Positions 8,685-17,000 of a stretch of 64,000 nt of DNA are shown in pieces (position 1 is the stretch's first letter; every line of letters starts with the position of its first letter). A model generated the notes under the pieces. That model was not told where the DNA came from and searched no databases. It saw only the letters and a program-made list of their open reading frames with translations. This stretch comes from Oscillatoriales cyanobacterium (GTDB lineage: Bacteria > Cyanobacteriota > Cyanobacteriia > Cyanobacteriales > Microcoleaceae), in the NCBI GenBank assembly GCA_004292955.1, contig RDXX01000009.1, positions 124,001 through 188,000 of the forward strand, written 5' to 3'. The position numbers and the translations under genes were made by a program.

Positions 8685-8912
8685 TCATCTTTCTGATGAC
8701 CGCTATAAATAGTTTTGATTGTTGAGTTTTGAAATGGGAATTGGATTTTTGGAAATAAATTGGGCGGGCGGTTTTCCATCTTAACAATTTACAGGAAATT
8801 ATATATTTTTGTTGAGACTCCTTAGCGCGCTCCGTAGTGACAGGTTAAAACAGTGAAGTATAGATAAATTCCCACGGTAATTACCTTTTGTCAATAACCT
8901 TAGGAGAATATT

Positions 8913-10625
8913 ATGTCATCTCAAGCTCCTTTACGCAAGGCAGGGCGATCGCCCAAAGCCGGGATTAAACTGATCCAGAAAACTGGCGGAAACCTCGTTT
9001 TAGCTTCCGGCGCCACTATCATCATGCTATTTGGTATGGTGTTCGTGTTATCCTTAGCCTCAGTTTTCATTCTCAACGGCCCCGATCCAGTTACCGGATT
9101 GGCGATCGCACTTCCGATCACTCTGATTTTTAACATCGCAGCTTTTTTCCTATCGCCTTACTTGATGGACTTAACCCAAAATTGGCTTTACAATACTCGC
9201 TGGGTTTCCCTAGCAGAAATTGACAGCCTGAGTCCCGAAACAGCGAAAGTTATTCAGAAGGTTTGCAAACAGAAAAAGCTCAAGCAGCCGCGTTTAGGAA
9301 TTATCGACGACCAAAACCCTACTGCTTTTACCTACGGTTCTTTTCCTAACAGCGCTCGCTTAGTCGTCAGTCAAGGTCTTTTCACCTATTTAGACGACGA
9401 TGAAATTGCCACTGTTTACGCCCACGAACTCGGTCACATCGTCCATTGGGACTTTGCAGTAATGACTTTAGCTTCGACTTTAGTGCAGATTACTTATTTA
9501 ATTTACACTACAGCTCAAAGCCTCGGTCGAAGCGCTGGCGATAAAGCTAGAAGTGCGGCAGGTAGCGTCGCTGCTGTGGCTTATTTTTTTTACATCGCCG
9601 GCACTTATTTGCTGCTGTATCTGTCGCGGACACGAGAATATTTTGCAGACCATTTTGCCGCCGAAACTACCGGAAACCCCAACGCTTTATCGCGCGCTTT
9701 GGTAAAAATTGCTTACGGTATTTTGGAAGAAGGAGAAAGAGCAACGGAACCCAGCCGCTTGTTAGAAGGAACTCGCGCTTTAGGCATTTACGATGCAAAA
9801 GCTGCGGTATCTAGCGGTACTGCTTACCGGATTTCGTCGAAACCGGAAAAAATTGGACGAGTTTTTCTGTGGGATATGTTCAATCCGTGGGGTTGGTGGA
9901 TGGAGTTGAATTCGACTCACCCGCTGACTGGTAAGCGAGTTCGCGCGTTGAGCACCTATGCGGAACAATTAGGCTTGGATATTGAGTTTGATATGGGTCG
10001 GATTGTGGGCGAAGGCCACAATTTGAGCAAGCGGAAATTGTACGGAAATTTCTTTTTTGATTTGCTGCTGTACAGTGCGGAAACTCTGGGCTTGGCGGTG
10101 GGTTTTGCGATCGGCATTTCCCTCTCGGCTGCGAATCCGATGATGATGGTTGCTTGTGCTTTAATCGGTTTGGGCGTGGGAATTTTAATCAAAGCTTTGG
10201 TGATGTTCCCGAATTACGCACAAGCAGAAGAGTTGGATGTTTTAACTTTAATGTCTGACCCTTATGCTAGTCCTTTACGCGGTCAACCTGCGAAACTACA
10301 AGGCGAATTAATTGGTCGCGGTGATGCGGGTTATGCGTTTGGTTCTGATTTGAAATTGCAAGACAGAACGGGAATGATGTATCTACATTATGCTTCTCGT
10401 TTTGGGCCGATTGGTAATTTTCTGTTTGGGATGAAACGGGTTAAAAGTTTGATTGGTATGGATGTTAGTGCTTTGGGTTGGTTCCGCCGGGGTGTGGCGC
10501 CTTGGATGGATTTGATTCAGCTTGAAAGCGATAGCGGTACGACGGTTAGCAGCTATCACCGTTTCTGGTCTTTTGTGATGGGGATTGGTGCGATCGCGAT
10601 CGGGATTGCAGTTCTATTTCTGTAA
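8913..10625 (+). CDS. Membrane-bound M48 (HtpX-like) zinc metalloprotease
   Basis: 570 residues. Two hydrophobic segments (about 28-55 and 60-85) precede the catalytic domain. The zinc motif HELGH lies at about residue 171 in VYAHELGHIVHWD, and the third ligand Glu is in TREYFADHFAAE near 243. Further membrane segments follow (about 195-235, 390-430 and the extreme C-terminus). HPLTGKRVRAL is a conserved M48 segment after the catalytic part. Family members degrade damaged membrane proteins with the active site on the cytoplasmic side. At 570 residues it is much longer than HtpX (about 290), with a C-terminal extension of unknown role. ATG at 8913 is preceded by AGGAGAATATT, a good ribosome site. 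Confidence 0.92.
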   Translation: MSSQAPLRKAGRSPKAGIKLIQKTGGNLVLASGATIIMLFGMVFVLSLASVFILNGPDPVTGLAIALPITLIFNIAAFFLSPYLMDLTQNWLYNTRWVSLAEIDSLSPETAKVIQKVCKQKKLKQPRLGIIDDQNPTAFTYGSFPNSARLVVSQGLFTYLDDDEIATVYAHELGHIVHWDFAVMTLASTLVQITYLIYTTAQSLGRSAGDKARSAAGSVAAVAYFFYIAGTYLLLYLSRTREYFADHFAAETTGNPNALSRALVKIAYGILEEGERATEPSRLLEGTRALGIYDAKAAVSSGTAYRISSKPEKIGRVFLWDMFNPWGWWMELNSTHPLTGKRVRALSTYAEQLGLDIEFDMGRIVGEGHNLSKRKLYGNFFFDLLLYSAETLGLAVGFAIGISLSAANPMMMVACALIGLGVGILIKALVMFPNYAQAEELDVLTLMSDPYASPLRGQPAKLQGELIGRGDAGYAFGSDLKLQDRTGMMYLHYASRFGPIGNFLFGMKRVKSLIGMDVSALGWFRRGVAPWMDLIQLESDSGTTVSSYHRFWSFVMGIGAIAIGIAVLFL

Positions 10626-10643
10626 TTTCCAGCTTAACATTTG

Positions 10644-10699
10644 AAAGGACTGAAGTCCTTACTACAAACCTGGTTCGTAGTGAGGACTTCAGTCCTCTT
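10644..10699. repeat. GTAGTGAGGACTTCAGTCCT hairpin repeat
   Basis: Inverted repeat: AGGACTGAAGTCCT then, after a short spacer, GTAGTGAGGACTTCAGTCCT. It sits just downstream of the protease stop and could act as its terminator. Other members are at 21146-21210, 22762-22821 and, split, at 49704 and 49967. Confidence 0.8.
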
Positions 10700-10756
10700 A
10701 AGTCAGGGTTAAGGACTAGAGCATTAGTGTCAACTTAAGCAATATATGTCAGAAAG

Positions 10757-10928
10757 GGCGAGATCCCTACGGGATAGCTACGCTTCACGCTAAGAGTCTG
10801 CAATCAGTGCCCTTTGAGATGGTGGAAATCGATCGGATTGTCGGTGGAAAAAGAGGTTGGGGTGACACGAGCGTTAAGCGAATATGTAGGAAAGGGCGAT
10901 GCCAAAGGTCGGCTTCGCCAACGCACTA
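10757..10928 (+). repeat. Dispersed repeat, copy A
   Basis: Contains CTACGGGATAGCTACGCTTC, ACGCTAAGAGTCTGCAATCA, and ATCGATCGGATTGTCGG. Copies B, C and D follow at 11734, 12515 and 13468 in the same orientation, so four copies fall in 2.9 kb around the small two-gene modules. Each copy ends in different short sequence. No protein-coding function is evident. Confidence 0.85.
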
Positions 10929-10990
10929 ATTTACCTCATCCCAGTTTGCACAAGCATAAAATCGCATTGCAATGACTGTGCAGCCTCTCT

Positions 10991-11410
10991 TCATTTCTGT
11001 ATTGGGTAAACCTCAAAAGCTAACTCATGACGAAAAAAGCAGACATTAAACTCCGCAAAAAAGTTGAGGTGTCCAAGGATTACCGGCGCATCTGTCGATC
11101 GACTCCAGGCAAATGCAAGTAAGATCGGCGAAAATTGAGCAACTGTACCCGAAAGAACCAATCCCCTGGCCTCGCTGCTAGCCAAATTCCCGCTCAACTG
11201 AATAGGAACGGTTTGCTGTTCCCATATTGCCCCTAGTTGTAGACCAATCTCATAGGGCAAGACGTTGACACTCGCACCCGTATCCAATAATGCCATCACT
11301 TCTACAGAGTTGCTGCCATTGGAGAGTGTGATGGGCAAATATGGCAGAATGCTCGAACGGCCAAGGCTATCAATTCGTTCTGTAAATGCAAATCTTTGAC
11401 GATTAAGCAT
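10991..11410 (-). CDS. Retropepsin-like aspartic protease
   Basis: 139 residues from the ATG at 11410. The motif LLDTGASVNVLP near residue 42 is the catalytic DTG of retroviral-type aspartic proteases, and the hydrophobic PVILGHLNFF near the C-terminus matches the second conserved loop of the fold. Such single-domain proteins act as dimers. A start 21 nt earlier is possible; the chosen one overlaps the upstream gene's stop by 8 nt, typical for a coupled pair. The target is unknown. The pair with the 86-residue gene recurs in cyanobacteria as far as I recall, but I cannot confirm this here. Confidence 0.82.
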   Translation of the reverse strand: MLNRQRFAFTERIDSLGRSSILPYLPITLSNGSNSVEVMALLDTGASVNVLPYEIGLQLGAIWEQQTVPIQLSGNLASSEARGLVLSGTVAQFSPILLAFAWSRSTDAPVILGHLNFFAEFNVCFFRHELAFEVYPIQK

Positions 11411-11663
11411 TGGCTGATTCCTGGGTGGCAACTAGAAGTTCTGATAATGCTTTAACTCCTGCACTATCTGCCTGTGGAGACCATACAACTGCGCTGGTTG
11501 ATGCTAGTTGATTCAGGAGTACATTTTTTGAATTACTATCTTCATTAGGTTCTAAGCTGCATCCTTCTTCCTTGGCAACTGCAAGCAGGAGAAAGTGAAT
11601 AAGTCGAAGTTTATCTTGATGGGATAGTTGGTTGACGGTAGGTAAAAGTTCGCTGAGAGGCAT
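11403..11663 (-). CDS. Small partner of the retropepsin-like gene
   Basis: 86 residues. The N-terminus (PTVNQLSHQDKLRLIHFLLLAVA) is an amphipathic helix pair of the kind found in small antitoxin-like cyanobacterial proteins. The rest is polar and probably flexible. It overlaps the protease gene by 8 nt and precedes it, so the two are translationally coupled. The role as antitoxin or substrate adaptor is inference from size and position; no named family is claimed. Confidence 0.7.
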   Translation of the reverse strand: MPLSELLPTVNQLSHQDKLRLIHFLLLAVAKEEGCSLEPNEDSNSKNVLLNQLASTSAVVWSPQADSAGVKALSELLVATQESANA

Positions 11664-11733
11664 ATCGTTTATTTAAGATTATATACATCTAGTTTAGCCT
11701 CTAAACTCGCGTTCTCAGAATAATCGCCCTTTT

Positions 11734-11843
11734 TTTGCTGTGGCGATCGCCCTACGGGATAGCTACGCTTCACGCTAAGAGTCTGCAATCAGCGCCCTTT
11801 GAAATGGTGGAAATCGATCGGATTGTCGGGCAACGCCAACGCA
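11734..11843 (+). repeat. Dispersed repeat, copy B
   Basis: GCTGTGGCGATCGCCCTACG followed by the same core as copies A, C and D. It lies between the retropepsin pair and the DUF5615 gene and runs up to the stop codon of the latter. Confidence 0.85.
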
Positions 11844-12176
11844 TTAAGCCAATACTAAGATGCTTTCTACTTCGCTATTCCAAAATTGAATTATAATGTC
11901 AAAATTATCTCTTAATATTTGAACAATCTTGGAGGTTGGACTGTTACCAATCCGAAGGTAGATAAATTTTGGTGGATGACCGTACAGCAAACTCCGTTGA
12001 TGAAAATCAGAATCCTTGGAAACAATTACGAAATTATTCGCACGAGCATATTCCCAAATAATTGAATCATCAGTATTGGTAAGTGCCAAGGTTTTGACAT
12101 GAGCGGAATCGGGATACAGATCGATAATCCTGTGAATAATTCCGTCTGATAAGTTTTCGTCCAGTAGTAGTTTCAA
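11844..12176 (-). CDS. DUF5615 PIN-like protein (toxin-like)
   Basis: 110 residues. MKLLLDENLSDGI at the N-terminus and VSKDSDFHQRSL in the middle carry the acidic residues of the PIN-like nuclease fold, as in the DUF5615/Mut7-C-related family. TLALTNTDDSIIWEYARANN is another typical block. It overlaps the upstream DUF433 gene by 4 nt. DUF433-DUF5615 pairs are widely described as predicted toxin-antitoxin systems, with this protein as the presumed RNase toxin. All acidic positions that I can recognise are present, so it looks intact. Confidence 0.88.
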   Translation of the reverse strand: MKLLLDENLSDGIIHRIIDLYPDSAHVKTLALTNTDDSIIWEYARANNFVIVSKDSDFHQRSLLYGHPPKFIYLRIGNSPTSKIVQILRDNFDIIIQFWNSEVESILVLA

Positions 12177-12397
12177 ATCGATGCCAAAAATAATTTTCTC
12201 TCACGGTCAGCAGCAAAGGCAAGGCAAGCTTTGATATCTTGGGAAGTGAGTTCCGAAAAATCTTCTAGAACTTCTGCCTCTGTCATACCACCAGCTAGAT
12301 ACTCTAGGATATCGTACACAGTAATTCGCATTCCCCGAATACACGGCTTGCCGCTGCGTTTTCCAGGTTCAATCGTGATAATTTGATTGTATTCCAT
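12173..12397 (-). CDS. DUF433 antitoxin-like protein
   Basis: About 74 residues from the ATG at 12397. The body (ITIEPGKRSGKPCIRGMRIT, then VYDILEYLAGGMTEAEVLED) is the standard DUF433 winged-helix domain, predicted to bind DNA and neutralise the DUF5615 partner. In-frame starts at 12430 and 12448 would add up to 17 residues; I chose the start nearest to the usual family N-terminus, with modest certainty. The stop overlaps the DUF5615 start (12173-12176), giving a coupled antitoxin-first operon. Confidence 0.87.
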   Translation of the reverse strand: MEYNQIITIEPGKRSGKPCIRGMRITVYDILEYLAGGMTEAEVLEDFSELTSQDIKACLAFAADRERKLFLASI

Positions 12398-12514
12398 AGG
12401 TTTTTGAGAATAATTGCTTAAATCTATCATAGATCGTATTTTTCCCAATCTCCACTATCATCGTCAATATCTTTTTATAGGGCGATCGAGCAATAAAAAA
12501 GGGATCTCGCACTT

Positions 12515-12625
12515 TTTTGCTGTGGCGATCGCCCTACGGGATAGCTACGCTTCACGCTAAGAGTCTGCAATCAGCGCCCTTTGAAATGGTGGAAATCGAT
12601 CGGATTGTCGGCGATCGCCTACGCA
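12515..12625 (+). repeat. Dispersed repeat, copy C
   Basis: Nearly identical to copy B from GCTGTGGCGATCGCCCTACG through GGAAATCGATCGGATTGTCGG. It separates the DUF433/DUF5615 module from the VapC gene and ends at the latter's stop codon. Confidence 0.85.
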
Positions 12626-13048
12626 CTAAAGCGTCCAATCTTCGATTGACAATCCGGGAACTTGAGCAAAGTCTCGTTGGTTGCGGGTGACAACGGTAGC
12701 ACCAACGGACAAGGCAATAGCTGCAATCCGCATATCTTTTTGCAGGCGATTTTTCCGCAGAGGCGGATGATCTTTTAACAGTTTCTTGAGACAACTATCA
12801 GCTTCTGCTGTAAAATCCAGTACCTCAATAGTTTGGAGATATTTTACAGTTGTCCAAAGTTTTGAATAGAGTGCAGGTAGGTTATGCAGCATCGACGGAT
12901 CGTTAATCCTGCCAATCCAGCCATTAAAGAGTTCTTGAACCGTGACAATCGTGACAGAAACTTGATGCTTTGCGACGTTAGCGGTGACTTGGGGATGATT
13001 GTAAAGAATCAGCGAAACGCAATCGGTATCCAGAATATATCGACACAC
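12626..13048 (-). CDS. VapC-type PIN ribonuclease toxin
   Basis: 140 residues, normal VapC length. The four acidic positions are visible: Asp in MCRYILDTDCVS, Glu in VTVQELFNGW, Asp in KDMRIAAIAL, and the C-terminal acidic patch in VVTRNQRDFAQVPGL. VapC toxins cleave tRNA or rRNA and are held inactive by a bound antitoxin. The gene upstream at 13061-13441 ends 12 nt before this start and would be the antitoxin. The gene is full length, with no broken motif. Confidence 0.9.
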   Translation of the reverse strand: MCRYILDTDCVSLILYNHPQVTANVAKHQVSVTIVTVQELFNGWIGRINDPSMLHNLPALYSKLWTTVKYLQTIEVLDFTAEADSCLKKLLKDHPPLRKNRLQKDMRIAAIALSVGATVVTRNQRDFAQVPGLSIEDWTL

Positions 13049-13060
13049 TTTAAGCCGCCT

Positions 13061-13441
13061 CTACAAGTAATAGGAAGGATCGACTTCCGAGTCATCATCT
13101 GAGGTTCGTTCGGCGCGAATTGATTCCATAATTGCCGCAAAATCGGAATCGTCTTTAAAGACACCTGCAAACTTCATCCAGGTTGGTTCTGAACCCTGAA
13201 TTGGCACGTTCCAGGAAATCGCTTCTATATTTTTGAGCCGTTCTAAAAAGGTAGCTTGAATTTGGGCGATCGCCATTTCTCGTGTTTCTGCTTTCACTCG
13301 ACAGTCTGGAAACTCTCTGACAGATGCCACAACTTGCCCGGATGTCAGTGCTTCTAGCAGGAGCGTCACTTTGAGGTTTGTGAATGGATCAGATGGCGGT
13401 AAGTCTATGTTTATCATGTTAATTTTTGAAAGACTAATCAT
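13061..13441 (-). CDS. Probable antitoxin partner of VapC
   Basis: About 126 residues. It lies directly upstream of vapC, 12 nt apart. The segment LLLEALTSGQVVASVREFPD, then VKAETREMAIAQIQATFLER, resembles the HicB/half-site type of small cyanobacterial antitoxins. The C-terminal part ends in an acidic DDDSEVDPSYYL tail that could contact the toxin. The ATG at 13441 is preferred; 13417 (MINIDLPPSD) is a credible alternative. The open frame further upstream, to 13537, only reads through the dispersed repeat. The family assignment is weak; the antitoxin role rests on position. Confidence 0.72.
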   Translation of the reverse strand: MISLSKINMINIDLPPSDPFTNLKVTLLLEALTSGQVVASVREFPDCRVKAETREMAIAQIQATFLERLKNIEAISWNVPIQGSEPTWMKFAGVFKDDSDFAAIMESIRAERTSDDDSEVDPSYYL

Positions 13442-13467
13442 GAGCTTTACGTTTATTGTAGCGCATA

Positions 13468-13640
13468 GGGCGAGATCCCTTTTTCGCTGTGGCGATCGCC
13501 CTACGGGATAGCTACGCTTCACGCTAAGAGTCTGCAATCAGTGCCCTTTGAGATGGTGGAAATCGATCGTCGGATTGTCGGTGGAAAAAGAGGTTGGGGT
13601 GACGCGAGGGTTAAGGGAATATGTCGGAAAGGGCGATCGC
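13468..13640 (+). repeat. Dispersed repeat, copy D
   Basis: Shares the core with copies A-C. Like copy A it continues into GAAAAAGAGGTTGGGGTGAC and AATATGTCGGAAAGGGCGA. It has a 3-bp insertion (ATCGATCGTCGGATT). An open frame across it (13541-13951) is judged spurious. Confidence 0.85.
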
Positions 13641-13781
13641 TCTGGTTTGAAAAAATAAGAAGGGCGCTGGCTCGCAGCCCCAGCGCACAACAACAATCAG
13701 GCTATCTGAAATTACCATCATCATATATTTTACACTTTCCTACTTCAATTTTTCCCATATCAACAATGCCTCCCAGCTCAA

Positions 13782-14231
13782 TTGTCTTACCTCTACGCCG
13801 CACGGGAAATCCTCAGAGATTATGGATTAGCAGACATCGACAACTACTCAGCATTGATTCAGCGCTACCAAGGCAATCTCCTCTGGTTAAAAAGCGTCGC
13901 GACTCTGATTCAAGAGTTGGGCGGATGCGTCACAGAGTTATTACCAGATGATACCATATTGTTGCCCGAAGATTTGAAAGATGTTTTACAGCAGCAGTGC
14001 GATCGCCTATCCGAACTAGAAAAACAAGTCCTCTCCTGGTTGGCGAAAGCAAGCGGTGCGATCGACCTCACCCAATTGCTAGAAAATAGCCGAATTCCCG
14101 CATCAGATTTGGTAAATGCGCTGCAATCTTTATCCCGGCGTTGTTTGATTGAACAACAAGCAAATTTTTACACAATTTCACCTGTACTGAGGCAATATGC
14201 GATCGCCCAGAATCATCGCAGTAATATTTAA
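13782..14231 (+). pseudogene. C-terminal fragment of a STAND NTPase (paralogue of 43009-44388)
   Basis: From about 13797 the frame reads AAREILRDYGLADIDNYSAL and continues to PVLRQYAIAQ, matching the last 140 residues of the STAND NTPase at 43009-44388 block for block (YQGN.LWLKSVATLIQELG, LLPEDLKDVL, LQSLSRRCLIE). The P-loop and N-terminal helix-turn-helix are absent. The join lies just after non-coding sequence beyond repeat copy D, so the 5' two thirds were lost by deletion. The remaining part is the helical/winged-helix region after the ATPase. It might be expressed from the ATG at 13782, but it is best read as a relic. Confidence 0.8.
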
Positions 14232-14314
14232 CCGTCAAATTAACTTTGATGAATAGTCCCTATTTAGGTTATACTAAGGCAGGGCTACTGATTTTTATTC
14301 GGAGCATTGCGCCC

Positions 14315-14911
14315 ATGGTCGTACAAGTTTCAGAACTAATAACAATTGTTAAAGAAGAACGCTTTACCTTGCCAGGTTATTATACTTGGGAGCAATTTGA
14401 GGCGCTACAAACCTTAATAGAAGATGCCCCAGGCTTGCGAATAACTTATTTAGATGGGTGTGTGCAGTTTATGACGCTAGGCGAAGACCACGAACAGATA
14501 AAAAGTGTTCTGGCTATATTTATAGGACTTTACTTTTTTGAGAAAGGGATTAATTTCATTCCTGTAGGGAGTGCAACTCGCAGAAACCAGGCAAAAGATG
14601 TATCATTTGAACCTGATGAGTCTTATTATATAGGTTCAAGGAAAGAGCATCCCGATTTAGCCGTGGAAGTGACGATTTCTAGCGGTAGCACAAATAAACT
14701 AACTAAATATCTGCGACTTCGCATCCCAGAAGTTTGGTTTTGGGCAAATAATCAGTTGGCTATCTATCGGCTGCGCGACGATGATTACGAGCAAGTTTTA
14801 AGAAGTGAGTTTTTGCCGGAGTTGGATTTAGAATTGCTGGTACGGTGCGTTTTGATGCCTTCAATAATTGAGGCAAGAACGGAGTTTCTCAACGGGATTC
14901 AGCCGCAGTAA
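14315..14911 (+). CDS. Uma2-family (DUF820) putative endonuclease
   Basis: 198 residues from the ATG at 14315. The frame is open to 14246, but MVVQVSELITIVKEERFTLP is a better N-terminus. Family blocks: YYTWEQFEAL, RITYLDGCVQFM, the nuclease-like PDLAVEVTISSGSTNKLTKY, and IPEVWFWANNQLAIYRL. The fold belongs to the PD-(D/E)XK superfamily. These genes are expanded in filamentous cyanobacteria and their substrates are unknown. It is one of three in the window (others at 17001 and 29392) and the most divergent of them. Confidence 0.85.
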   Translation: MVVQVSELITIVKEERFTLPGYYTWEQFEALQTLIEDAPGLRITYLDGCVQFMTLGEDHEQIKSVLAIFIGLYFFEKGINFIPVGSATRRNQAKDVSFEPDESYYIGSRKEHPDLAVEVTISSGSTNKLTKYLRLRIPEVWFWANNQLAIYRLRDDDYEQVLRSEFLPELDLELLVRCVLMPSIIEARTEFLNGIQPQ

Positions 14912-15129
14912 TTCGGTTAATTAATAGGATTTACGCAACGGGCACCATTACTGAGGCAATATGCCACCATAAGACTCGGCGGTTGAAACCGTGGCTACTG
15001 TAAAAACGATCGCGATTGGGAAGCACTCGTTAACCGAATTCACATTTCGATTACAGTAGCATAATCTTTGCAAGGTAAACTGGTTCGTGTTGTGCGTCCT
15101 TCACATTCTTTCCCAATCTCAAATCTCAA

Positions 15130-16869
15130 ATGGTATTAATTGCCCGCTTACACAAGTTTCTGACGGCGACTGTGGATGAAAAATCCCGATCGCGCACAAT
15201 ATTCTGGTTGATGCTGAGCTTGACATTTGCCGCAGTTTATGGTGTTTTAGGAATTGCTCAAGCTTTCAGCGCCGAGTATATGGTGCAAGACGATGCGAGA
15301 CAGCACGTTTTCTGGATGATGCGGTTTGTCGATCGACAATTGTTCCCCAACGATTTCATTGCTAACTACTTTCAATCAGTCGCCCCCGCCGGATACAGCG
15401 CCCTCTACAAATTAGCAGCAACAATCGGCATTCACCCGCTATTTTTTCACAAAATATTGCCGCTATTTCTCGGCTTAATCTCCACCTATTACTGTTTTGG
15501 GCTTTGCTTGGAAATGCTGCCAGTGCCGCTGACTGGATTTATCGCATCTTTGCTGTTAAATCAGCATATGTGGATGACGGATGATTTGGCTTCCACAACG
15601 CCCAGAGCTTTTATCTATCCGATATTTCTCGGTTTTTTATATTATTTGTCGCGGAGTTCGTTGCTGCCCTGTTTGGGGGCGATCGCCCTAATTGGATTAT
15701 TCTACCCTCCCTACGCCTTGGTTGCTGCTGGCGTGTTAGTTTTGCGGCTGGTAGCCTGGAAAAACGGCCGTTTGCGCTTGTCGGGCGATCGCACAAATTA
15801 CCTATTTTGCAGTACAGGTTTGGGACTAATCTTTCTAGTAATGCTGCCCTATGCCTTGGATAAATCGGAATTTGGCCCGACTTATACCGCAGCAGAAGCA
15901 AAGCAAATGGGCGTATTTGCAGCCGACGGCAGAAATGCTTTTTTTCGTCCAAATCCGGTAGATTATTGGCTGACTGGTAGGGGTAGCGGGATGTTTCCCA
16001 AGTCGCTGTTTACGCCTGTAACTCACTGTGTGGGGCTGTTTTTGCCGCTGCTGTTGCTGTGGAGGCGATCGGCTTTTCCGTTAGCGAGTCGGATTAATAG
16101 CAAAATCTGGCTGTTGCTTCAGCTATTTTTAGCATCCTTTGCGATGTTTTTGGCGGCTCACGCTACCATTTTTAAGCTTTATCAGCCTGGACGCTATACT
16201 GCGTATAGCTTGAGGTTTATTGTTGTGTTTATAAGTGCGATCGCCCTGACGTTAATTATCGATGGCGTCGGCAACTGGGCATCAACAACGGAAACAAAAT
16301 TTAAGTTAAAAAATCTAGTTGCACTAATTACAATGGTGATAATTGCGATCGCAGTTGTGCTTTATCCATGCTTAGTGGAAAAATTTCCCACAGTCGGGTA
16401 TGTAGAAGGTAAAATGCCCGCTTTGTACAAATTTTTTCAGCAACAACCTCAAGATATTGTGATTGCTTCGATCGCCCCAGAAGCCGATAATCTGCCAACG
16501 TTTAGCCAGCGTTCGGTTTTGGTGGGAAAGGAATATGCAGTGCCGTATCAGAAAGGCTACTACAGCGGATTTCAGCAGCGAGCGAGCGATTTAATTCGCG
16601 CTCAATATACGGCTGATAAACCCGTATTGCTAAGCTTCATTAACAAGTATGGGATTGATTTTTGGATGCTCGATCGCAATGCCTTAACTCTTAAGTATGT
16701 AGAGGATTACGGCTGGATCGAAGACTTTGATTCTACACCGGAAGCTATACTTTCTCTCAAACAAGGGAAAGTTCCTATTTTAGCACAAACAATGACGACT
16801 TGTGCGGTTTTTGAGAATCAACTTTTAGTAGTTTTGCAAACATCTTGCATTGCCAAATTAACCTCTTGA
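15130..16869 (+). CDS. Polytopic membrane protein, GT-C glycosyltransferase-like
   Basis: 579 residues with roughly ten hydrophobic segments from about residue 24 to 425 and a soluble C-terminal domain of 140 residues. After the first membrane helix comes MVQDDARQHVFWMMRFVD; an acidic pair in the first outside loop is characteristic of GT-C lipid-phosphosugar transferases. The C-terminal part (IASIAPEADNLPTFSQRSVL, KYGIDFWMLDRNAL) is also typical of such enzymes. No closer assignment is possible; a role in exopolysaccharide or glycan transfer is inference. It stands alone, 200 nt after the preceding Uma2 gene. Confidence 0.7.
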   Translation: MVLIARLHKFLTATVDEKSRSRTIFWLMLSLTFAAVYGVLGIAQAFSAEYMVQDDARQHVFWMMRFVDRQLFPNDFIANYFQSVAPAGYSALYKLAATIGIHPLFFHKILPLFLGLISTYYCFGLCLEMLPVPLTGFIASLLLNQHMWMTDDLASTTPRAFIYPIFLGFLYYLSRSSLLPCLGAIALIGLFYPPYALVAAGVLVLRLVAWKNGRLRLSGDRTNYLFCSTGLGLIFLVMLPYALDKSEFGPTYTAAEAKQMGVFAADGRNAFFRPNPVDYWLTGRGSGMFPKSLFTPVTHCVGLFLPLLLLWRRSAFPLASRINSKIWLLLQLFLASFAMFLAAHATIFKLYQPGRYTAYSLRFIVVFISAIALTLIIDGVGNWASTTETKFKLKNLVALITMVIIAIAVVLYPCLVEKFPTVGYVEGKMPALYKFFQQQPQDIVIASIAPEADNLPTFSQRSVLVGKEYAVPYQKGYYSGFQQRASDLIRAQYTADKPVLLSFINKYGIDFWMLDRNALTLKYVEDYGWIEDFDSTPEAILSLKQGKVPILAQTMTTCAVFENQLLVVLQTSCIAKLTS

Positions 16870-16922
16870 GTTGAAGCGGGCGGGCTCAGGGGCCTACCCC
16901 ACAAGAAAACTAATTATTTGTG

Positions 16923-16944
16923 GAACAGGCCGGAAAGCCTGTTC
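16923..16944 (+). terminator. Hairpin downstream of the membrane protein gene
   Basis: GAACAGGC pairs with GCCTGTTC around a 6-nt loop, 54 nt after the stop at 16869. It resembles the ACAGGCG hairpins of the tandem repeat at 62253. There is no strong T-run, so the terminator role is tentative. Confidence 0.45.
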
Positions 16945-17000
16945 TTGAGAACGGAGATGATATCAGTTATAATTCCCATAGGAGATAATGGTGCGGTTCA

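Noticed and set aside
8351-8779. Minus-strand open frame with QLSTVNC repeats
   Set aside because: It is created by the heptamer array, which has no stop codon on that strand; there is no other coding signal.
12552-12794. Minus-strand frame overlapping the VapC gene
   Set aside because: It is a shadow of vapC joined to repeat copy C.
13541-13951. Plus-strand frame crossing the dispersed repeat
   Set aside because: It overlaps repeat copy D and the STAND relic in another frame, with low-quality protein sequence.
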